From NCBI RefSeq assembly GCF_000331535.1, contig NZ_AMZN01000095.1, forward strand, positions 1-64,000: a stretch of 64,000 bases of DNA, in the 5' to 3' direction. A model generated the notes under the pieces. That model was given only the letters and a program-made list of their open reading frames with translations, ran no database searches and was not told where the DNA came from. This stretch comes from Fulvivirga imtechensis AK7 (GTDB taxonomy: Bacteria; Bacteroidota; Bacteroidia; Cytophagales; Cyclobacteriaceae). The position numbers and the translations under genes are program-made. Shown piece by piece: positions 36,984-47,200 of this stretch (position 1 is the first letter of the stretch; the number at the start of each line of letters is the position of its first letter).

Positions 36984-39290
36984 ATGAAAACGAAAATTTA
37001 CAAAATTCTACTCTCAATATTTTTATGGACTATTTCGGTTCAACTCTACAGCCAGGGCCTTATCCTGACATCAGGCGCTTATGATGTACATGGCCTTACC
37101 TATGACAAAAATGGCAATATCAATACCCTGAAAAGACAGGGGCTGATAAATGGCACAGTCTCTTCACTGGATGAACTATACTACACCTATACAGGTGATC
37201 AGCTTAAAGTAGTGAAGGATCTGGGGAGTAGTGATATTTTTAATGACCGGGTATCGGCTTTGGAAGAATTTATGTATGATGCCAATGGTAACATGGTAAA
37301 AGACCTGAATAAGGAGATAGATACTATTTACTATAATATACTGAATCTTCCGGATACAGTTGTATTCATTGATGGAAGGAAAGTAGTGTATACTTATCTG
37401 TCTAATGGTGCCAAGATAAAACAAAAGGTGCTGGATAGTAGTGGTAAGACAGTTAAGCTAAAAAGATATTCGGGAATTGCTGAATATTTCGACAATGATG
37501 TTATTATTGGAATAACCTCAATTTCAAAACTCAGTTTCAATAAAGAAGAAGATCAGGTGATAAGATCAGAATATCGATATTTCTTACAGGATCATGTGGG
37601 CAACAACCGTATGGTGATCACTCCGGATACAAAAGTCGATACATTTGCAACAGACTATGAAGGTGCCACTGACAATGATTTTGCGAATTATGGAGAGGTA
37701 ACCAGAGTAAACAGCACCCTTTATAACCATACCTCAGGCGGCAGCTACTCTGAGCGTTTGAGTGGAGTGGATGGAGAAACTATAGGCCTGGCCAAATCGC
37801 TGGCAGTGTTTCCCGGGGATACGGTAAAAATGGAGGTTTATGCTAAATACTTTGCTAATCAAGGAGGAAGTACGGGTATAGCAAGTAATATGCTTGCGGC
37901 TATAACTGCGGCTTTTGGTATTACGCCTGATCCCGGAGGAGAGGGTGAATGGGTTTATGAGACCTTTGAAGCTTTATTTGGAGCAGGGCCCCTTGTTGAT
38001 AATTCCACCAATAATGGAGATGCACCGGCTGCATATCTTAACTATTTATATTTCGACAAGGAATACAATTTGCTTGATATGGGCTATGACCGTATCAGCA
38101 CGGTTGACCTGGGAGATGACCTCACTTCAGCCCATGAGCGGCTTCATTTGCAAGCAGTGGTCACACAGCCAGGTTATTTGTATATCTACCTTTCCAATGA
38201 GAATAATTACATACAGGATGTATACTTTGACGACCTCAAGATAATGCACAAGAAATCACCTATACAACAGGAGACTCATTACTATCCTTTTGGAGAAGCC
38301 ATAGCAAGCTTGAGTTATACCCGGGAGGGCGTCAAAAATGACTATCTATACAACGGTAAAGAACTGGATAGCACTACCCAATGGCATGACTATGGCGCCA
38401 GGCATTATGATGCACAACTGGCACGTTGGCATAATATAGATCCTTTGGCTGAGAAGTATAGTTCTTGGAGTCCTTATAGTTATGCTTTGAGTGATCCAAT
38501 AAATATAATTGATCCCGATGGAAGGGACAATCAATCTGCATTAGATTGGTCCAGCGAAAATTTGTTACCGAGAGTTGACATTACTTATAAGCCTTGGTAT
38601 GCTGATCCTGATAATTCAAGAAGGTGGGAAGCCGGGGTAGTACCGGATCACATGGTTTGCCAGGAAGCAGTTTTTACTGCTTATATGAACTCCGATGCGG
38701 GGCCATGGCTACGAGAAAATGGTTTTGCTAATGGGAGGGACAATACTGCTTTTAAAAATAGGAACAGTGCCCGCGAATGGTTTCAGGAGGGGGATGGTAC
38801 TTACAAAGAGTATGATACTGATATCACCTCTGGTCAAGTTGGGGATATAGTTGAGACAGGCGAAGATCAAGGCTACAAGGGCCATGTCACACTACTGGCA
38901 GCCGCACCTCCAGAAGCTATTAGCTATCGAAGAGGTGGTACTGAACATGAACGAATTGACATTAAGACGCATTCAACAGGAGCAACACAAACTGATGAAA
39001 ATGGTAACCAAGTACGAAAAGTTTATGGAGAGAAAACGTTCACCATGGTCAGAAAAAGAAATGCAGATGGCTCCTGGACGGAATGGAGAGTCGGCACAAG
39101 TGATGGTAGATATAAAGAAAACGGGCAAAGATGGAGAGGATATATGAGAATAAATGGAGAAAAAATAAAAAGTGAAGAAGAGAAAAAGAAACAGGAAGAA
39201 AGTGACAAAAAAAGGAGGGAAGAATTCACAAATCAATTGTTGGAATCAGGCGCTCCTCTTCCGCGTCTGCTGTCACCTCATATGAACTAA
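36984..39290 (+). CDS. Secreted Rhs-core 'tip' protein 1 with putative cysteine-peptidase toxin end
   Basis: 768 residues with its own signal peptide (YKILLSIFLWTISVQLYSQ). YD-type repeats start at once (LTYDKNGNINTLKRQG). An inserted beta-sandwich lies at about 220-410, and the Rhs core follows (DYLYNGKELDSTTQWHDYG; LARWHNIDPLAEKYSSWSP; NIIDPDGRD). After PDGRD at about 515 the sequence is unique: C559 in DHMVCQEAVFTAY and H634 in GDIVETGEDQGYKGHVTLLA resemble the Cys...GD(I/V)V...GH(V) pattern of NlpC/P60-CHAP peptidases. A basic coiled tail follows. The residues before PDGRD are nearly the same as in tip 2. No immunity gene is obvious next to it. Confidence 0.85.
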   Translation: MKTKIYKILLSIFLWTISVQLYSQGLILTSGAYDVHGLTYDKNGNINTLKRQGLINGTVSSLDELYYTYTGDQLKVVKDLGSSDIFNDRVSALEEFMYDANGNMVKDLNKEIDTIYYNILNLPDTVVFIDGRKVVYTYLSNGAKIKQKVLDSSGKTVKLKRYSGIAEYFDNDVIIGITSISKLSFNKEEDQVIRSEYRYFLQDHVGNNRMVITPDTKVDTFATDYEGATDNDFANYGEVTRVNSTLYNHTSGGSYSERLSGVDGETIGLAKSLAVFPGDTVKMEVYAKYFANQGGSTGIASNMLAAITAAFGITPDPGGEGEWVYETFEALFGAGPLVDNSTNNGDAPAAYLNYLYFDKEYNLLDMGYDRISTVDLGDDLTSAHERLHLQAVVTQPGYLYIYLSNENNYIQDVYFDDLKIMHKKSPIQQETHYYPFGEAIASLSYTREGVKNDYLYNGKELDSTTQWHDYGARHYDAQLARWHNIDPLAEKYSSWSPYSYALSDPINIIDPDGRDNQSALDWSSENLLPRVDITYKPWYADPDNSRRWEAGVVPDHMVCQEAVFTAYMNSDAGPWLRENGFANGRDNTAFKNRNSAREWFQEGDGTYKEYDTDITSGQVGDIVETGEDQGYKGHVTLLAAAPPEAISYRRGGTEHERIDIKTHSTGATQTDENGNQVRKVYGEKTFTMVRKRNADGSWTEWRVGTSDGRYKENGQRWRGYMRINGEKIKSEEEKKKQEESDKKRREEFTNQLLESGAPLPRLLSPHMN

Positions 39291-39340
39291 TCAGAACAAA
39301 AACGTTCAAGGCATTTGCCTTGAACGTTTTTGTTCTGATT
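39289..39340 (+). terminator. Perfect 25-bp hairpin overlapping the tip 1 stop codon
   Basis: Arms 39289-39313 and 39316-39340 are exact reverse complements (25 bp) with a 2-base spacer. The left arm begins with the last two bases of the TAA stop. It includes AAAAACG...CGTTTTT. It must act as a very strong, likely bidirectional, terminator or an mRNA 3'-end stabiliser. Confidence 0.85.
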
Positions 39341-39647
39341 CAGTTACAAGCCATAGTAATAGACAAACAACAATGAAGTTAATAATGATTGAGACGTAGG
39401 AAGTTTGTCCTTGTGTCTATTAATTTAACTTCTCAGGTTTCAGCTTTTAGAACACAGAAAATGTTACCGAAAATTACCTGCTAAAGAGCAAATTTTACCT
39501 GAGCCTACAATTTTAGTAGTATTACCTTTGTTTAGGTCATACCATTACTTAGGACATAACATGAGCACCGACAACACTTTTCTTAGGAAAAAATCCGATT
39601 GTGAGAATTATACTTCCTGAAAATGTAATCAACTGAAAGAAATTAAA
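39341..39647. other. Intergenic leader of tip 2
   Basis: 307 bp with no frame. It contains the paired half-site promoter at 39474-39530. The last 35 bp (GTAATCAACTGAAAGAAATT) resemble the leader of tip 1. Confidence 0.6.
39474..39530 (+). promoter_or_regulatory. Paired half-site operator plus -7 box, site 2 (Rhs tip 2)
   Basis: TTACCTG at 39474 and TTACCTG at 39495 are 21 bp apart, with AAAGAGCAAAT between. A further TTACCG lies 10 bp upstream at 39464. The -7 box TACCTTTG is at 39523-39530, 28 bp after the second half-site. No TTTG -33 box is seen; the half-site occupies that position. Confidence 0.65.
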
Positions 39648-41900
39648 ATGAAAAATCATAAAATTCTGCTAGCAATATGCTTATGGACTACTTCAATCCA
39701 ACTCTACAGCCAGGGCCTCACCCTTACCTCAGGGGTCTATGATGTAAATAGTCTTACTTACGACAAGAACGGAAATATCAACACCTTGAAAAGGCAGGGG
39801 CTGATAAATGGTACAGCCTCAATACTGGATGATCTTTACTTCACCTATACAGGTGATCAGCTTAAAATAGTGAAAGATATGGGGAGCAGTGATATTTTTA
39901 ATGACCGGGTATCGGCAATGGAAGAATTTATGTACGATGCCAATGGTAATATGGTAAAAGACCTGAATAAGGAGATTGATACCATTTATTACAATATATT
40001 AAACCTCCCGGATACTGTAATATTCAATGATGGAAGGAAAGTGGTGTATACCTATCTGTCCAACGGTACAAAGATAAAACATGAGGTGCTGGGTAGCAGT
40101 GGTAAGCGGGTTAGCCTAAAAAAGTATTCTGGGAATGTGGTGTATAGTGATGCAGTTGCCGAAGAGGTTCTAGGGTCTTTTGGAAAAATCGCTTTTACTA
40201 AGCAAAATGAACAAGGTGTCAAGGCCGGGTATCAATACTTCCTTCAGGACCATTTGGGCAACAACCGGATGGTGATCACCCCGGATATAAAAACTGATTC
40301 TTTTACAGCAGATTATGAAGACGCCACCGACAATGATTTTGCCAATTATGGAGCTGTAAAAAGAGTAAACAGCACCCTCTATAACAATACGACAGGCGGC
40401 AGCTATTCCGGGCGCCTGAGTGGAGTAGATGGAGAAACCATCGGGCTGGCCAAATCGCTGGCAGTATTTCCCGGAGATACGGTGCGTATGGAAGTGTATG
40501 CAAAATATTTCGCTAATGCAGGAGGCGCCACAAATATAGCCAGTAATATGCTTTCTGCTATCACTTCGGCTTTTGGTATAACGGCTGACCCCGGGGGAGA
40601 GGGTGAGATAATTTATGAGACATTTGAGGCTTTGTTTGGCTTCGGCCCTATAGTAGATAATAGTACTGCGGACGGAGATCCGCCGGCTGCTTACCTCAAC
40701 TATTTGTATTTTGACCGAAATTATAATCTGGTGGACATGGGCTATGACCGTATCAGCGAAGCAAGTAAGGAAGATGGCTCGGGCACATCAGTGCATGAGC
40801 GGCTACATCTGCAGGCAGTAATTACTCAGCCGGGCTACTTGTACATCTACCTTTCCAACGAAAATAACTTCATACAGGATGTCTACTTTGACGATCTTCA
40901 GGTCGAGCATAAGCAATCCCCTGTTGTACAGGAGACCCACTACTACCCTTTCGGAGAAGCAATAACAGACCTGAGCTATACCCGGGAGGGAGCCAAAAAC
41001 GATTATCTGTATAATGGAAAGGAGTTGGATAGCGCTACACAATGGCATGACTATGGAGCAAGACATTACGATGCGCAACTTGCTCGTTGGCATGCTATAG
41101 ATCCATTGGCGGAAGAATATTCTTCCTGGAGCCCATATAATTATGTAATGAACAATCCTGTGAATATGATAGATCCTGACGGCCGGAACCCTGTAGTAGC
41201 TATACTGGGTAGAATAGTTGGGCAATACTTTGGGGCAAAGGTTGCAGAAAAGTATGGGCAAGTTTATAAACAGGAGGCCTCAAGTTTAATATCTAGGGCG
41301 TGGAGTGGATTTTGGAATCTCCCGAGCCATGCATATGGCAGGGTTGACGCTCGCTCCTATCAACAAGCACTACGCGATAAGGCTAAAGAAAATGCCCCGA
41401 ATTTATCTAAGAATGACCAAATAGCCGTTGTTGGTGAGGTGCAACAAGATCTCGTTAATCATGTTAATAACTCTGAAGAACTACTAAGTCTTGGTGAAAG
41501 TGGTTTGTCACTAACTGAAGCGTCAGTAACCGCAGCGATTGAGACATATACGCCGGAATTGATAGCGATTAGGGCTGAGGAAAAAGCTCTTCAAAATATG
41601 GGTTTGATGGCTCCTAATGATGATGGCAGCCCGGTAACTTTGGAACAAGTAAGGAATAGATTGGATAATGTTGTAGGAGCTGGTAATAGACAAACCCTTT
41701 CGGATGAGCATAATATCCAAAGTAAAACTCCAAACGCCATGATGGTTATTAGCGAAGTAGTTCAGCAACTTGATGCTGAAAAGAAAAAGGTGCTAGGAGA
41801 GTTTGAGAAGGCATTGTTGGGTTCTCCTAAGTGTACCCCAGGATCAAGTGCTTGTGGAGGAATGGCTATAGGGGTTGATTCTATCAATGACAAGAGGTAG
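39648..41900 (+). CDS. Secreted Rhs-core 'tip' protein 2 with unidentified toxin end
   Basis: 750 residues with its own signal peptide (HKILLAICLWTTSIQLYSQ). Residues 1 to about 515 are closely similar to tip 1, up to MIDPDGRNP. The C-terminal ~230 residues are unrelated: a Gly/Ala helix (VVAILGRIVGQYFGAKVAEK), then helical segments (EVQQDLVNHVNNSEELLSLG; LEQVRNRLDNVVGAGNRQ) and a Cys pair near the end (KCTPGSSACGG). I do not recognise the fold. Conserved core plus variable end is the hallmark of polymorphic toxins. It differs from classical Rhs because the shell is encoded elsewhere and because of the separate signal peptide. Confidence 0.85.
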   Translation: MKNHKILLAICLWTTSIQLYSQGLTLTSGVYDVNSLTYDKNGNINTLKRQGLINGTASILDDLYFTYTGDQLKIVKDMGSSDIFNDRVSAMEEFMYDANGNMVKDLNKEIDTIYYNILNLPDTVIFNDGRKVVYTYLSNGTKIKHEVLGSSGKRVSLKKYSGNVVYSDAVAEEVLGSFGKIAFTKQNEQGVKAGYQYFLQDHLGNNRMVITPDIKTDSFTADYEDATDNDFANYGAVKRVNSTLYNNTTGGSYSGRLSGVDGETIGLAKSLAVFPGDTVRMEVYAKYFANAGGATNIASNMLSAITSAFGITADPGGEGEIIYETFEALFGFGPIVDNSTADGDPPAAYLNYLYFDRNYNLVDMGYDRISEASKEDGSGTSVHERLHLQAVITQPGYLYIYLSNENNFIQDVYFDDLQVEHKQSPVVQETHYYPFGEAITDLSYTREGAKNDYLYNGKELDSATQWHDYGARHYDAQLARWHAIDPLAEEYSSWSPYNYVMNNPVNMIDPDGRNPVVAILGRIVGQYFGAKVAEKYGQVYKQEASSLISRAWSGFWNLPSHAYGRVDARSYQQALRDKAKENAPNLSKNDQIAVVGEVQQDLVNHVNNSEELLSLGESGLSLTEASVTAAIETYTPELIAIRAEEKALQNMGLMAPNDDGSPVTLEQVRNRLDNVVGAGNRQTLSDEHNIQSKTPNAMMVISEVVQQLDAEKKKVLGEFEKALLGSPKCTPGSSACGGMAIGVDSINDKR

Positions 41901-41932
41901 CATTAATTAATAAGCACAGTAAGTTAAAAACT

Positions 41933-41969
41933 GACCTGGAGGTTATGGAAGTAGTTTCCGGGTCCTTTA
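41933..41969 (+). terminator. Probable terminator after tip 2
   Basis: GACCTGGA (41933-41940) pairs with TCCGGGTC (41957-41964) with one wobble, followed by CTTTAA. Confidence 0.5.
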
Positions 41970-42091
41970 AGGGGCGGCGAATTTTTACTTGATAGCCAAC
42001 ACTGATTCTACACAAGAAAAACGTTTGAAAAAGCGCAGTGACTGGCTATCTCGTAAGCGCCTTTGAAATTGGAAATTCATAAAGAACTCTC

Positions 42092-43447
42092 ATGTCGAAA
42101 CTGAAGTACGTTGTATTTGTATTCATTACCATAGCTGCTATCAAAGCCCGAGCGCAGCAAAAACCACAAATGGTTAACGATAATTTGTCTTTAGTACAAC
42201 ATTTGCATACTCAGGCAGACTCTGTTGCAAGTTTGGTTCGAACAGACACAGCTATTAACGACAGTATTTCCACGCGGTTAAAAAAGCCGGGCGCTGTGGA
42301 TAGCCTTCAACAGGAGAAAGCAAACTTAAACTCCCACGTGCAGAGCGCAAAGGACAGTCTTATGAGTATTGAAGGAGCCACCAGGGAAAAGGCAGGAGCA
42401 CCGATTGACAAGGTGGAAAGTGAAGTCAGGCAGGTGGATGCTGAAATTGCCGGCAAACTACCCGATGAAATATCGGGTCAACTGCCTCAGGCGGAATTAT
42501 CACAAGTAAAGGATAAAATGGGTTTAGACGATAATGTATTGGGTGATATTGGGATGGATGATGTAAGCCTTGACGGAATCCCGGCTGATGTTCCGAGTCT
42601 GGATGGCATAAAAAAACTACCCGCTACAGACTTATCTGATGTGCAGATGCTGGAAATGAACCTGCAGGATAATATTGAAATAAAAGAAGTCAAGGAGTTT
42701 GAAGCGCTTAAAGGAGAAGCAGAAAGTATGGATTTGCAAGGGGTAGAGGGCGTAGATCTACCCAAAAACTCAGAGGAGCTTCAGCAGGTAATGAAAGATA
42801 AGGTGAGGGAGCAGGCTATAGATCATTTTAATGGAAAACACGAGGCCCTTCAGGAGGCTATGAACAGAGTTAGGAAGCTGAAGTCAAAATATAGTGACTT
42901 ATCCAGTTTGAAAGATGTTTCAAAAAAACGGCCTCATAGCCTTGCTGATGAACCGGCGCTGGAAAGAATAGTGCTGGCAGCTACATTTCAGATACAAAAG
43001 CCAGGCATTTTGTGGTTGGATATGAGTCCTTCAATGAGCTATAAAGTCAATAAAAGAATTATTTTCGGAGCGGCCTGGACTTATCGTCTGGCGGTAGATA
43101 CCCATAAATTTGAAACTGAGGCTAAACAAGAAGGACATGGCCTAAGGGGAATAGGAGAGTATAAGTGGAGTAAGGGATTGAGCGTGATAATGGTTGGTGA
43201 TGGTATGTATGGCCGAGGGTTTTCGTCATTGCTGGTAAAACAAACAGCAACCGATGAATTACAGAAAGAGTGGGGCTGGAGTACTTTAGTAGGGATTAAG
43301 AAGGATTTTAGCGCCTTTAAAAGCTGTAAAGGGTATGTGCAATTACTTTATAATGCATACACTTTTAATGATTTGCCATTTTATCTTGACAAAATTAATC
43401 TGCGGTTTGGTTACGAACTACGGCTTAAGAAAAAGAATCGCAAGTAA
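42092..43447 (+). CDS. Exported coiled-coil protein with outer-membrane-type beta C-terminus
   Basis: 451 residues. The signal peptide (YVVFVFITIAAIKARAQ) is followed by a long acidic coiled-coil or linker stretch (about 25-290, e.g. SVASLVRTDTAINDSIST; KDKVREQAIDHFNGKHEALQ). The C-terminal ~140 residues have beta-barrel-like amphipathic strands (GILWLDMSPSMSYKVNKRII; LSVIMVGDGMYGRGFSSLLV; CKGYVQLLYNAYTF; KINLRFGYELRL). A degraded copy of this C-terminus lies at 53594-53767. Both copies follow Rhs-type genes, so the protein probably works with them at the cell surface; the mechanism is unknown. Confidence 0.75.
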   Translation: MSKLKYVVFVFITIAAIKARAQQKPQMVNDNLSLVQHLHTQADSVASLVRTDTAINDSISTRLKKPGAVDSLQQEKANLNSHVQSAKDSLMSIEGATREKAGAPIDKVESEVRQVDAEIAGKLPDEISGQLPQAELSQVKDKMGLDDNVLGDIGMDDVSLDGIPADVPSLDGIKKLPATDLSDVQMLEMNLQDNIEIKEVKEFEALKGEAESMDLQGVEGVDLPKNSEELQQVMKDKVREQAIDHFNGKHEALQEAMNRVRKLKSKYSDLSSLKDVSKKRPHSLADEPALERIVLAATFQIQKPGILWLDMSPSMSYKVNKRIIFGAAWTYRLAVDTHKFETEAKQEGHGLRGIGEYKWSKGLSVIMVGDGMYGRGFSSLLVKQTATDELQKEWGWSTLVGIKKDFSAFKSCKGYVQLLYNAYTFNDLPFYLDKINLRFGYELRLKKKNRK

Positions 43448-43477
43448 ACGGGATCTCCGTAATATCAATTAGTATTT

Positions 43478-43861
43478 ATGGGAGTCTGGATGACCATTTT
43501 CACAGGGGTAGCGATATGTTTAATAGAAGTCACCCTTCATTGCATATTAGAGTATGTGTCTTTGCGAAGAGGTACGGAAGGCTCTTTCCCTAAAGAGGAG
43601 ACCGGGACGGGGTATTTTTTCAGTACGGACTGGCATCTATTGGCCAGCGCGTGCAGCGGATTATTTATAGCGCTGCTAATTATTTATACTGATCGCGAAA
43701 CATGGCTGGACTGGCTGACTATAGATAATACTAACAGGAGGTGTGAGATTGGTGCAATTGAAAATATACAGATCGGCAAAGTACCTGTGATTCAGAGCCT
43801 GAACATTCCGATAAGATCGATAATTATTGTGATATGCGGATACGTCAACCTTGGTATCTAG
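43478..43861 (+). CDS. Hypothetical small membrane protein
   Basis: 127 residues, starting at ATG 43478, 30 bp after the coiled-coil gene. Three hydrophobic segments are seen: WMTIFTGVAICLIEVTLHCI, LLASACSGLFIALLIIY and SIIIVICGYVNLG, with a polar loop between. No family is recognised. It may be an immunity-type membrane protein for the Rhs region, but this is only positional inference. The C-terminus looks eroded, so it could be a remnant. Confidence 0.45.
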   Translation: MGVWMTIFTGVAICLIEVTLHCILEYVSLRRGTEGSFPKEETGTGYFFSTDWHLLASACSGLFIALLIIYTDRETWLDWLTIDNTNRRCEIGAIENIQIGKVPVIQSLNIPIRSIIIVICGYVNLGI

Positions 43862-44298
43862 CGTTTAGCTAACCAGATGTCGCACGATGACTCATTGTAA
43901 TGCTTCGTGGAAGGTACAGTGCGCGATACTGTGTCATCTTACTCAGGCCTATAGCTATGGAGGAATTAGTGCTCCAGTTGATTCTATTCCACTGATTTTT
44001 TAGATCAACCGAGGAAAGGAAATGATATTGGTTTGAAATGTGCCCTGCCGCGTATAGCCGGTTGGACCAAATCCTTCAGCACATAAGTTTATTAGGCAGT
44101 CTTTAATGATGAATATCCAATTATGGACAACTTGATTTCTACGAAACTGCTCCGGCTTCTACGCTTTTCCTGTTACAGAAGTTTGCTGACTACAAATTTA
44201 CATGAATGAAGGAGATTATTACCGGAGTGTCATTTGGTTCGATACTAATTTCGAATCACAAATAAATAAGCTAAGAAAGATCTTAGCTAAGCTTAACA
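43862..44298. other. Gene-free stretch of 437 bp before the Rhs shell operon
   Basis: No convincing gene. A short frame starting at 44202 overlaps the next gene and looks like noise. No paired half-site operator was found here, unlike upstream of tip 2. Confidence 0.5.
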
Positions 44299-47200
44299 AT
44301 GTTAAAAACAACTGTAATTACAATGAAATATCCAGAAGTACCCCCAAAGAAAATCCTTGGCTTAAGCCTGGTGTTGGTTCTTGCTGTCTTACAAAGCACG
44401 TCATTGCTGGCACAGCGATTTACAGAAATCCAGAGAACCTATGCGAAGGAGTATAAGTGGCAGTCTTTTCCATCACCCACCGCGGCCGGTATCACCAGTG
44501 AATATAAAAGTGATGTTGATCATTACACCGGGAAGTTCAACCTAAATATACCCTTGTTAAGCCTAAAAGGCAGAAACATTTCTTACGGTCTTGAATTGTC
44601 ATATTCGTCCGGCATTAAGCTTGATCAGTACGCAGGGCCCGTGGGGCAGGGGTTTGCCCTGAGAACCGGTGCCATCAGCCGGACTGTCAGAGGCGGAGCC
44701 GATGAGCTAGTATCAAATATAAGGGTAGAAGCAGATTACTATATGGCCACTGCTCAGCTTACGGGCTACATCAGAGGGGCGGGCAATACGTTAAAAAACT
44801 GGGAAAATATGGCTGGCAGCCTGCGTGCAGAATATATGCGCAAGGCAGACATCTACGGTACAAAGTACCCTGATGCAGATTTATCAACTGATCAGATTAT
44901 CGACCCTGAGACGTACGTGGTGGATTCCGAACCGGATTTGTTTCAGTTTTTCATTCCCTCGTGCCAGGGAAATGGAGGAATTTCAGGGACTTTTGTATTT
45001 GATGCCGATGGTAGTATTCACGTGACTCCTGAGATTCCCGGGCTGGATGTAACTCCCTTTTTTCTTTCTGAGCGAAATGTACTTCCGGAACACTCTATTA
45101 TTGGTTTTGAAGTAACGACTGATGAGGGATGTAAATACACATTTGCTGGTACTGTTGATTCCAAAGCTCTGGAAGTAAGTTGGAGTTTATCAAATACTTC
45201 ATCTTTTGATCTCCAGTCCTATGGCTCCCGGACAAGCGTAGGCCAACTGGCAAAAAACAGCCTGGATCCTGTGAAGATTTTTAATCAAACCAGACTTGAC
45301 TATATAAGAGTTCAGGAAAATAATCAGCCGTATCTTTTGTGTGAAGATATAGGTTCTGATTGTAATCCGGATATCGGCTTTAGCACCATATCTAATCTGG
45401 CTCCTTACGAATATTATTACAAAGAAATGCACTTAAAAACGCATTTGCACAAAGAGCATGCTATTGATAAAAATGTACTCTCGCCCACGAGCGATATGCA
45501 TACTACAGCTTGGTACCTTACGAAGATCGAACGATTGGCAGATAATGATTTTATAGATTTTGTATACAGAAAAGAGCCCGATGTAGCTGTTACTCAACAA
45601 AGCTATTCCGAGAGTGTGTCAATATCGAATTTTAAAGAAGTGTCGCTTAATGGTCGTAGTTATTTCACATCAAGTGGAAACTGGGCAAAGGCGTGGCTAC
45701 CTCCGAAGCGTATATCGACCAGCTTATCTGTGAGCTACCTGAAGCATGAGTTGGTACAACTGGAGCGAATTGAAAGTTCTACAGGAGATCGGTTGGTTTT
45801 TGAGGCTAATACCGAACATCCGGAAACCCCGGGTGCGAAATATCTGGACGGAATTAAGTTGTTCCAGAATGGTCAAAAGGTCAAGGAACTGAAATTTACC
45901 TATGATGTAAAAAAGGCAAAGACAGGTTCATGGGATGAAAGGATGTACTTGCTCGGGTATGAATCTTTGGATAGAGGGGCTGATCGTGAAATAGTAGCAA
46001 TGACTGAGTTTGAATTCTTGCATGATCAACATCTGGACTCAGTTACATTTTATACCAGGATGCTTCCCTCACAGTTTGCTCGTCTTTTTCTGACGCGTAT
46101 TGAGCAGGTTGGTAGTAACGGCAATACTTACCCACCTTATGAATTTGAGTATTATAGGGGAATTCTCCCTAGAAAATTTTCACCTCAACAGGATGCATGG
46201 GGCTATTTTAACGAAAACGGATGCTCGTCAGGAATCCCCCAGATTACCTATACTGCATTTGACGGCTCAACACAGCCAGCTTTGTCTCATGGCAATTCCT
46301 GGGACGCTACAAGTTATCCTTATCACCTTTTCGGTTGGGATGTACCCAACTATGGCTACTATCGTGCCGGAGGTGGAGCAGATCGTTCTCCCAGCCTGCA
46401 AAGAGCTCGTATAGGGAATTTAAAGCACTTTGTCTTACCCGAGAGTGGTGCATTTGAAATTGAATATGAATTAAATAAAGATAATCAGGGAAATGATATT
46501 GGCGGACTAAGAGTAAAAGAATTAACAGCTAAACCTCATTATCCTACTGATTTGAAAGAGTTAAAAACCCAATACACTTATGAGGCTAATTATCAACCTT
46601 TTAAGCCTTTGTTCTCTAAACAACACACTATGGAGCCACTTAACTTCCGTCCGGTAAATATGTCTAATAACCCTTTTATGATTCATTCGACAAAGGGTGG
46701 AGAGATCGGGTATAGCAAAGTGACGGTTCAGGAGATTTATGAAGGAAGCAACAGAGGAAAAACAGAGTACTATATGACCACTCCGGCCGATTATCCCGAT
46801 CAATTAGGGGAAAATATACTAGCATCTATAGGAACAAACTGGATTACACCGGATTATACTTATAATGACGAGATTACTCCCATTATCAGCATGGATCATT
46901 TGCATGGATTAGTGTATGCGATGAAAACGTTTAATGAGACTAACCAACTAGTTAGGGAGGATATAACGAAGTATTCCGGGCTTAACATTAATTCCAGTAT
47001 TAAGCACAAGATTTTGACACTAACCCCCAACCTGTATACTGATCCAATTGCTTTTAATGAAGCTAATAACCCTGCGGATCAGGAACCGTCCAATTTTGAA
47101 GATAAAACAGACCGCCCGTTTACACTCTATGCAGCCCGTAGGTCTTATGTGGCCATTGTAGAGGCGCCAAAAGTGGACAGTGTTATCACTTATCAGTATG

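Noticed and set aside
44202-44456. 84-codon frame overlapping the start of Rhs shell A
   Set aside because: No signal peptide or family; the overlapping frame has a clear signal peptide and a long protein.
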